Source of the DNA: Lysobacteraceae bacterium
GTDB lineage: Bacteria; Pseudomonadota; Gammaproteobacteria; Xanthomonadales; Xanthomonadaceae
DNA length: 13,849 nucleotides
Direction of reading: 5' to 3'
NCBI GenBank assembly: GCA_027483745.1
Contig: JAIXTZ010000185.1
Span: 1-13,849, forward strand
Below, piece after piece: positions 8,895-13,849 of the stretch (position 1 is the first letter of the stretch; each line of letters begins with the position of its first letter). Below the pieces are notes generated by a model. The model searched no databases, was not told the DNA's origin, and saw only the letters and a program-made list of their open reading frames with translations. A program made the translations under genes and the position numbers.

Positions 8895-9529
8895 TGGCAG
8901 CGAAGCGCGGTGGCAAATCGCAGGCGAAGCGCGGCGGCGGCCTGAAGACCGGCCTGATCCTCGTCACCGGCCTCGCACTGGGCCTCGGCCTCGCGCTGGC
9001 CTACCTGATGTTCGGCGACCGGCAGAAGCTGGACGCGATCCTGCCGCAGCCCAACCCGCAGGCCGAAGCCCCGGCGCCGCGCCGCGACGCCGAGCCGGTC
9101 GCACAGGAGCCGGAAGAGGCGACGGAAGCGCCGAAGCCGACCTACGACTTCTACACCGTGCTGCCGGAGAAGGAAGTGGAACTGCCGGGCGAGACCGCCG
9201 AGGCGGCCGCGCCGGGCAGCACGGCGCCGGCATCGACGGCGACGACGACGGCACCCGCAGCGGGCGCTGGAACGACGACAACGCCCGCAGCGCCGGCGGC
9301 GCCAAGCGGCCTGCAGCTGCAGGCCGGCGCCTTCGGCAATGCCGGCGATGCCGAAGCGCTGAGCGCCCGGCTGGCGCTGGTCGGCCAGATGGCGCGCATC
9401 GAAACCGTGCAGGCCAATGGCCGCACCCTGCATCGCGTCCGCTTGGGCCCCTATGCCGACGTCGCCGCCCGCGATGCCGCGCAGAAGGCGCTGGCCGAGG
9501 CCGGCGTCACGGCGACACCGGCGCGCTGA
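8894..9529 (+). CDS. SPOR-domain inner-membrane protein, FtsN-like
   Basis: 211 residues with the plan of FtsN-like cell-division proteins. A short, strongly basic cytoplasmic tail (KRGGKSQAKRGG, 4-15) is followed by one membrane-spanning helix (about 18-40). Next is a periplasmic linker containing the conserved patch YDFYTVLPEKEVELP (84-98) and a Thr/Ala/Pro low-complexity stretch (about 102-137). Last is a C-terminal SPOR domain (about 138-208: LQLQAGAFGN, then GRTLHRVRLGPY). SPOR domains bind glycan strands stripped of stem peptides at the division septum. E. coli FtsN is longer (319 residues), so this is a compact version; whether it is the true FtsN or a paralogue cannot be told here. 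It overlaps argS by one base (TGATG), and argS followed by a SPOR gene is a recurring order in gammaproteobacteria. It ends 22 bp before the convergent cyclase gene. Confidence 0.9.
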
Positions 9530-9551
9530 GGAATCAGCCAGCGGCTCGGGC

Positions 9552-11651
9552 CTACGGGGCCCCGCCGCCCTCGCGATCGAAGGATCGCACCAGTTCGAAG
9601 GCACCGGCCCGCATCAAGGACCTCACGTCCTGGCCCTCGGTGGCGGGCTCGCCGTCGAGCCGCCGCACGACGCCCACCCAGGCATCGCGGCGTGCCTTCG
9701 CGAGATACAGGGCTTCGTCCGCCAGCGCGAGGGTGGCGTCCCAGTCCCGGGCGGTGGCTTCCGGAAGGATCGGGAAGGCCGCGAAACCGATCGAACAGGT
9801 GAGCGCGAGCGGGGCCTCACCGTCGATGGCGAAGCGCTCGGATCGCACGGCGGCGGCGAGACGCGCCGCCAGCACCGGCGCCTGCGCCCGGTCGACGAAA
9901 CGCTGGACCACGAGGAACTCCTCGCCACCCCAACGCACCAGCACATCGGAACTCCGGCAGGTGGCCTTCAGCACGGCGGCGAACCGCGCCAGCACCCGGT
10001 CGCCCACGGCATGCCCGCGCTCGTCGTTCACGGCCTTGAAGTGGTCGATGTCGATGAGCAAGGCCACCAGATCGCTGTCCGCGGCACGCTGGCCGTCGGC
10101 GCGCCGCCGCAGGCTGAGCGGCAGATCGGCCTGCAGCGTGTCTTCGAGCAGACGACGATTTCCGAGGCCGGTGAGCTGGTCGGTTCGCGTCAGGTCGGCC
10201 AGCCGGCGGTTGATCGCCTGCAGTTCGCGACGACGCACCAGGAAGCCGCCGAACACCAGGGCAAGGGCGACGAGGGCGGCCGCAAGCCACAGGCGCGTCG
10301 TCCGCTCCTCGCTGAGCTGCAGGCCCTGCTCGGCCTGTTCGCGACGCAAGGTCTCGAGTTCCAGCTCCCGTCGTTCGGCCTCGTAACGGCGGTCGAGGGC
10401 GTCGAGGCGGCGCGTGCGCTCCTCGTCGAAGATGCGGTCGCTGAGTGCCTTGTGGCGCCGGAACGATTCAAGGGCCTCGCGATGGCGCCCGGCCGCGGCC
10501 TGCACCTCGGAGAGCTGCAACGTGGCCTGGCGCTGCACCTCGAGGGCTTCGCTCTGCTCGGCCTGCGCGAGGGCGCCGAGGATCCGGGCCTCCGCCGTCG
10601 CCCAATCGCCCTGGCGGAAGGCAAGGCGCCCTTGGGCAAGCCCCACGAGCATCCGCTCCCGGGGCTGGTCGAGCGCTTCGGCGATGGCCTCGGCGTCGCG
10701 AAGGTGATCCGCCGCATCGGCCAGCCGATCGTCGTCGAGCCCGACCTGGGCCAGGGCGATCAGGGAGATCAGCTCCCCGGGCCGGTCACCCGCCTGCCGC
10801 CGCAGGGCGAGAGCCTCCTCGTGGTGGGCACGGGCGGTGGCGACATCCTCCGCGTCGAGCGCGAGGTCCCCGAGGTTGTGCAGGGTTCCCGCGATGCGCG
10901 TCGGCACGCCGAGCTCCCGACGAACCGCCAGCGCGAGCTGGTAGTGCTCAAGGGCCCGCTCGCGGTCGCCGAGCCGGGCATACAGCACGCCGAGATTGTT
11001 CTCGGACAACGCGATGTCCTGCGCTTCGCCCAGCGATTCGCGCAGGCGCAGGGCTTCGTGCGTGTAGCGCAGGGCGGTGTCGTAATCGGCGAGATCGAAG
11101 CCGTGCGCCACACCGAGGTTGTTCAATACCCCGGCGATTTCGCGGGGGCGCGCCAGCGAGCGCTCGATCACTAGCGCTTGTTCGAACAGAACGATGGCTT
11201 GTCCCGGCTCACCGCGGCTTCGCGCGATCACGCCGAGGTTGTTCAGGGCGCGGGCGAGTCCGGGCGAATCACCCTCGCGCTCGGCCAGCGCACGCCCGCG
11301 GCCGGCGACGGTCGTCGCTTCGTCGTAGCGGCCGAGCACCATGTGCGCCCAGCCCATCTCGTTGAGCACGCGCACTTCGGAGGCCGGGTCCGGCCATTGT
11401 GCGAGGAGCGCCAGCGCCTCGTCCCCCGCCGACAGGGCGCGCTCCGGGGCCTCCTGCCGCGAGGCCACCACGAGGTCCACCAGGGGGGCGATACGGGCCT
11501 GCCCCGCGACGCCCTGCAGGGAGGCCTCGAGCCGTTCGCGTTCACTGGAGGGAGCCGCTGCGGACGGCAGTGGCAGCAGCAACGCCAGCCCAAGGACCGC
11601 GACCGCCGCCCATCGCGGCAGTGGCGACAGACGGGGGCGAGGCGGCGCCAT
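9552..11651 (-). CDS. TPR-GGDEF membrane diguanylate cyclase
   Basis: Makes cyclic di-GMP from two GTP. The 699-residue protein has an N-terminal signal or anchor sequence (about 13-33, ending SAAA), then about eight tetratricopeptide-type repeats (about 90-405, with recurring NNLG), a charged coiled-coil stretch (about 405-453), one membrane helix (about 454-472), and a cytoplasmic GGDEF domain. The TPR array should therefore be periplasmic. In the cyclase, DQLTGLGNRR (491-500) and IDIDHFKAVND (533-543, metal binding) are intact, and the active-site signature is GGEEF (575-579). RSSD (566-569) lies exactly five residues before it, the canonical inhibitory I-site that binds product. The enzyme should thus be active and feedback-inhibited. 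It starts 8 bp after the dehydrogenase stop, with no strong ribosome binding site, so it is probably read from the speA transcript. The TPR ligand is unknown. About 45 residues follow the GGDEF fold without a recognisable domain. Confidence 0.93.
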   Translation of the reverse strand: MAPPRPRLSPLPRWAAVAVLGLALLLPLPSAAAPSSERERLEASLQGVAGQARIAPLVDLVVASRQEAPERALSAGDEALALLAQWPDPASEVRVLNEMGWAHMVLGRYDEATTVAGRGRALAEREGDSPGLARALNNLGVIARSRGEPGQAIVLFEQALVIERSLARPREIAGVLNNLGVAHGFDLADYDTALRYTHEALRLRESLGEAQDIALSENNLGVLYARLGDRERALEHYQLALAVRRELGVPTRIAGTLHNLGDLALDAEDVATARAHHEEALALRRQAGDRPGELISLIALAQVGLDDDRLADAADHLRDAEAIAEALDQPRERMLVGLAQGRLAFRQGDWATAEARILGALAQAEQSEALEVQRQATLQLSEVQAAAGRHREALESFRRHKALSDRIFDEERTRRLDALDRRYEAERRELELETLRREQAEQGLQLSEERTTRLWLAAALVALALVFGGFLVRRRELQAINRRLADLTRTDQLTGLGNRRLLEDTLQADLPLSLRRRADGQRAADSDLVALLIDIDHFKAVNDERGHAVGDRVLARFAAVLKATCRSSDVLVRWGGEEFLVVQRFVDRAQAPVLAARLAAAVRSERFAIDGEAPLALTCSIGFAAFPILPEATARDWDATLALADEALYLAKARRDAWVGVVRRLDGEPATEGQDVRSLMRAGAFELVRSFDREGGGAP

Positions 11652-11659
11652 GCGGGGCT

Positions 11660-12538
11660 TCAGCGCTTCAGCCGGATCAGGGCGGAGGTGTCGAGCTCAC
11701 CGTCACCGCGGCGCTCGAGCTCGCTGTAGTCCGCCAACGCCCGGTCGATCACCGGATGGCGGATGCCAGCCGCGTCTGCCATCGATTGCACGATACGAAG
11801 GTCTTTGGCCATGTGCGCGCACTTGAAGCCGGGCTTGAACTCGTCGCGGAGCATCGTCGCACCGCGCTTGTCGAGAAACCAGTTGCTGGCGGCACCCGCC
11901 ATCAGGGTGGGGAGCAGGCGCTCGGGATCGAGCCCGAGCTTCTCGGCGAAGGCCAGGCCCTCGCAGACCGCCTCGTTGATGCCGGCGACGAGGATCTGGT
12001 TCACCGCCTTGGTCGCCTGCCCGGCGCCGGTCGGCCCCATCAGGGCGATGCGCGCGCCGTAGGCCTCGAGCGCCGGACGGGCGCGTTCGAGCGTCGACTC
12101 ATCGCCGCCGACCATGATCGAGAGCTTGCCGTTCCTCGCGCCCTCGACGCCGCCCGACACCGGGGCATCGAGGAAGCCGATGCCGCGAGCGGCCAAGCGC
12201 TTCGCCGCCTCGCGGGCGGTCTCGACCGCGACCGTGCTGTGGTCGATGACGATGGCGCCAGCGGCCAGCACCGCCGCCAGGCCGTCGACGTTCTCCAACA
12301 CATCAGCGTCGGCGGAAACGCAAAGCGCCACCACGTCGCATCCGGCGTAGTCCGCGAAGCCTGAGGCCGCCACGACGCCGTTGCGCGCCGCGGCGAAGTC
12401 GGCCGCTTTCACCGCAGTGCGGTTGCCGGCCACCGCCAGCAGGCCACGGTCGGCGAGGTGGCCGGCCATCGAATGACCCATCGCCCCGAGGCCGATGAAG
12501 CCGGCACGGAGCGGCGAATCGTGGCTCGCGGTCGTCAT
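11660..12538 (-). CDS. NAD(P)-dependent beta-hydroxyacid dehydrogenase (3-hydroxyisobutyrate dehydrogenase family)
   Basis: 292 residues, the usual length. It has an N-terminal Rossmann domain with GFIGLGAMG (13-21), followed after the second strand by GNRT (38-41), where the Arg suggests NADP(H) rather than NAD. The substrate-binding motif is DAPVSGGVEGA (124-134), the catalytic Lys lies in GAGQATKAVNQ (Lys177), and the conserved KD pair is at 245-246 in the all-helical C-terminal domain. Family reactions oxidise or reduce short beta-hydroxyacids (3-hydroxyisobutyrate, tartronate semialdehyde, glyoxylate, succinic semialdehyde); the exact substrate is not readable. I take ATG at 12538. A GTG at 12550 overlaps the speA stop (GTGA) and would add four residues, but GGAG would then abut the start; for the ATG, GAG lies 7 bases upstream. 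Its position between speA and a diguanylate cyclase suggests cotranscription. A role in handling an aldehyde from arginine or polyamine breakdown is speculative. Confidence 0.92.
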   Translation of the reverse strand: MTTASHDSPLRAGFIGLGAMGHSMAGHLADRGLLAVAGNRTAVKAADFAAARNGVVAASGFADYAGCDVVALCVSADADVLENVDGLAAVLAAGAIVIDHSTVAVETAREAAKRLAARGIGFLDAPVSGGVEGARNGKLSIMVGGDESTLERARPALEAYGARIALMGPTGAGQATKAVNQILVAGINEAVCEGLAFAEKLGLDPERLLPTLMAGAASNWFLDKRGATMLRDEFKPGFKCAHMAKDLRIVQSMADAAGIRHPVIDRALADYSELERRGDGELDTSALIRLKR

Positions 12539-12546
12539 GGTGGCAC

Positions 12547-13849
12547 TCACTCCAGCGGCTCTTCGGAGAGGTAGGTGTAGCCGGTCAGGCCGGTTTCGAG
12601 CGCGGTGAGGAACTCGACCGCCGTCGCTTCCGGCAGGTTGGCGGCTTCGACGTTGGCGCGATAGCGCGCGCGCAGCGCATCGAGGCGATAGCCCACGTAG
12701 TCGAGCATCACGTCGGTGGTGTCGCCGCGGCGCTGCGTGTCGAGGCGGTAACCGCCGGCGCCGTCGAGGTGCACGGCCACGGTATCGGTGTCGCCAAACA
12801 GGTTATGGATGTCGCCCAGCGTCTCCTGGTAAGCCCCGACCATCGCGATGGCGAGCAGGTAGGACTCACCGGGCTTCAGCGAATGCAGCGGCATCGACGC
12901 GTCGAGCGCCTCGCTCTCCACGTAGGTATCGATGCGGCCGTCGGAATCACAGGTCAGGTCGGCGATCACGCCACGACGCGTGGGCTCCTCGTCGAGGCGC
13001 TCCACCGGCACGATCGGGAACACCTGTTCGATGGCCCAGACGTCCGGGATGGACTCGAACACCGAGAAGTTGACGAAGTACTTGTCGACCAGCCGTTCGT
13101 TGAGCTCGTCGAGCACCGGGCGGTGGCTCTTCTCCTCGGCCGACAGGCGCTGACGCACCGCGTGGGCGATGGCGTAGAAGAGATCATCCAACTGGGCACG
13201 CTGCTCGACGCCGAGCTGTCCCAGCGCGAACAGGGTCTGGCCTTCCGCGAGGTGGTGCTGTGCTTCGTGGAAGAGTTCGACCGGCGGGCGCACGTCGAGT
13301 TCGGCCTGCACTTCGCGCAGATGGCGGATGACCGCGGGTTCGCCCGTCTGCGCCGGCCCGACGCGGCCTTCCGGCGCGCGCTCGACTTCCGAGACGTTGA
13401 CCACCATCACCGCGTGGTGCGCGGTCATCGCTCGGCCGGCCTCGGTGATGAGCCTAGGCTGCGGCAGTCCGTGTTCGGCGCAGGCTTCGGCCAGTGGCTG
13501 CAACAGCGTGTAGGCGTACTGGTCGAGGCCGTAGTTGATCGAGCAGAAGGACCGCGAGCGCGTGCCTTCGTAGTCGACGCCGAGGCCGCCGCCGGAATCC
13601 ATCAGGCGGATCGGGCAGCCACGCTTCGACAGTTCGACGAAGTAGTTCACCGCCTCGCGCATGCCGCTGGCGATGTCGCGCACGTTGCTGATCTGCGAGC
13701 CCATGTGGAAATGCAGCATCGCGACGCTCTCGCTCAAGCCCGCGGCCTGCAGCTTGTCGACCGCATCCAGCACCTGGCGCGGCGAGAGGCCGAACTTGGC
13801 CTTGTCGCCGCCGCTGTTCTGCCACTTGCCGGCGCCGAGCGACGCCAGG
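12547..13849 (-). CDS. speA: Biosynthetic arginine decarboxylase, N-terminus cut by window edge
   Basis: PLP-dependent decarboxylation of L-arginine to agmatine, the first step of the agmatine route to putrescine and spermidine. The visible 433 residues are the C-terminal two thirds of a protein usually about 630-660 residues long; the start and the PLP-binding Lys lie beyond the right edge. The fragment opens with GAGKWQNSGGDKAKFG, a signature of SpeA. It continues with the barrel segment LHFHMGSQISN, the phosphate-binding glycine loop GGGLGVDYEGTRS, and TEAGRAMTAHH. The active-site Cys of the second subunit is in TCDSDGRID (codon at 12949-12951). The C-terminal region ends at the TGA at 12547-12549. 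An internal GTG at 13773 is not the start, because conserved SpeA sequence continues upstream of it to the window edge. It is the first visible gene of the leftward run and overlaps or nearly touches the dehydrogenase gene. Confidence 0.96.
   Translation of the reverse strand, partial: LASLGAGKWQNSGGDKAKFGLSPRQVLDAVDKLQAAGLSESVAMLHFHMGSQISNVRDIASGMREAVNYFVELSKRGCPIRLMDSGGGLGVDYEGTRSRSFCSINYGLDQYAYTLLQPLAEACAEHGLPQPRLITEAGRAMTAHHAVMVVNVSEVERAPEGRVGPAQTGEPAVIRHLREVQAELDVRPPVELFHEAQHHLAEGQTLFALGQLGVEQRAQLDDLFYAIAHAVRQRLSAEEKSHRPVLDELNERLVDKYFVNFSVFESIPDVWAIEQVFPIVPVERLDEEPTRRGVIADLTCDSDGRIDTYVESEALDASMPLHSLKPGESYLLAIAMVGAYQETLGDIHNLFGDTDTVAVHLDGAGGYRLDTQRRGDTTDVMLDYVGYRLDALRARYRANVEAANLPEATAVEFLTALETGLTGYTYLSEEPLE

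Noticed and set aside
9205..9300. Short GC-rich triplet-like repeats (gcg/acg runs) as a possible repeat element
   Set aside because: They lie in frame inside the SPOR gene and encode its Ala/Thr/Pro periplasmic linker, a normal feature of this protein type.
9547..9561. Possible small hairpin GGGCC / GGCCC at the convergent SPOR-cyclase junction as a terminator
   Set aside because: The stem is only 5 bp, overlaps the cyclase stop codon and coding end, and has no U-rich tail on either strand.
9417..11174. A 585-codon plus-strand frame opposite the cyclase gene
   Set aside because: Shadow of the TPR-GGDEF gene, whose catalytic motifs are intact on the minus strand; the plus-strand translation has no recognisable motifs.

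Overview
The window is very GC-rich, densely packed and almost entirely chromosomal housekeeping sequence. Gene content and protein style point to a gammaproteobacterium of the Xanthomonadales/Lysobacterales (Xanthomonadaceae or Rhodanobacteraceae). The clues are the radC / coaBC-dut-algC neighbourhood also known from Pseudomonas, an AlgC with a membrane-bound N-terminal extension, an argS followed directly by an FtsN-like SPOR gene, and a secreted beta-helix protein with an N-terminal module common in this group. The order-level assignment is inference from memory of these families. No rRNA, tRNA, CRISPR array, insertion sequence or phage gene is visible.

Left region (1-3309): three genes run leftwards as a probable operon, coaBC -> dut -> algC (algC is cut by the left edge). 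They cover coenzyme A synthesis, dUTP removal, and sugar-phosphate supply for LPS or exopolysaccharide. A 79-bp gap separates coaBC from the divergent radC (3310-3984). radC is followed by a probable HD-superfamily phosphohydrolase (4041-5036). That gene converges on the next one over a strong 12-bp-stem terminator at 5066-5093.

Middle region (5116-9529): a secreted 594-residue beta-helix protein lies on the minus strand (5116-6900). Across a 230-bp divergent intergenic region is the plus-strand pair argS (GTG start at 7131) and a SPOR-domain, FtsN-like membrane protein, which overlap by one base.

Right region (9552-13849): a second leftward run contains speA (arginine decarboxylase, cut by the right edge), a beta-hydroxyacid dehydrogenase overlapping its stop codon, and a periplasmic-TPR / cytoplasmic-GGDEF diguanylate cyclase 8-9 bp later. 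The tight packing suggests one transcript linking polyamine synthesis to c-di-GMP signalling. That link is an inference.

I see no demonstrably new multi-gene system. The items most worth a second look are the sensor-like membrane region fused to AlgC, the beta-helix protein with its duplicated acidic/aromatic motif, the orphan HD protein, and the speA-dehydrogenase-cyclase gene cluster.
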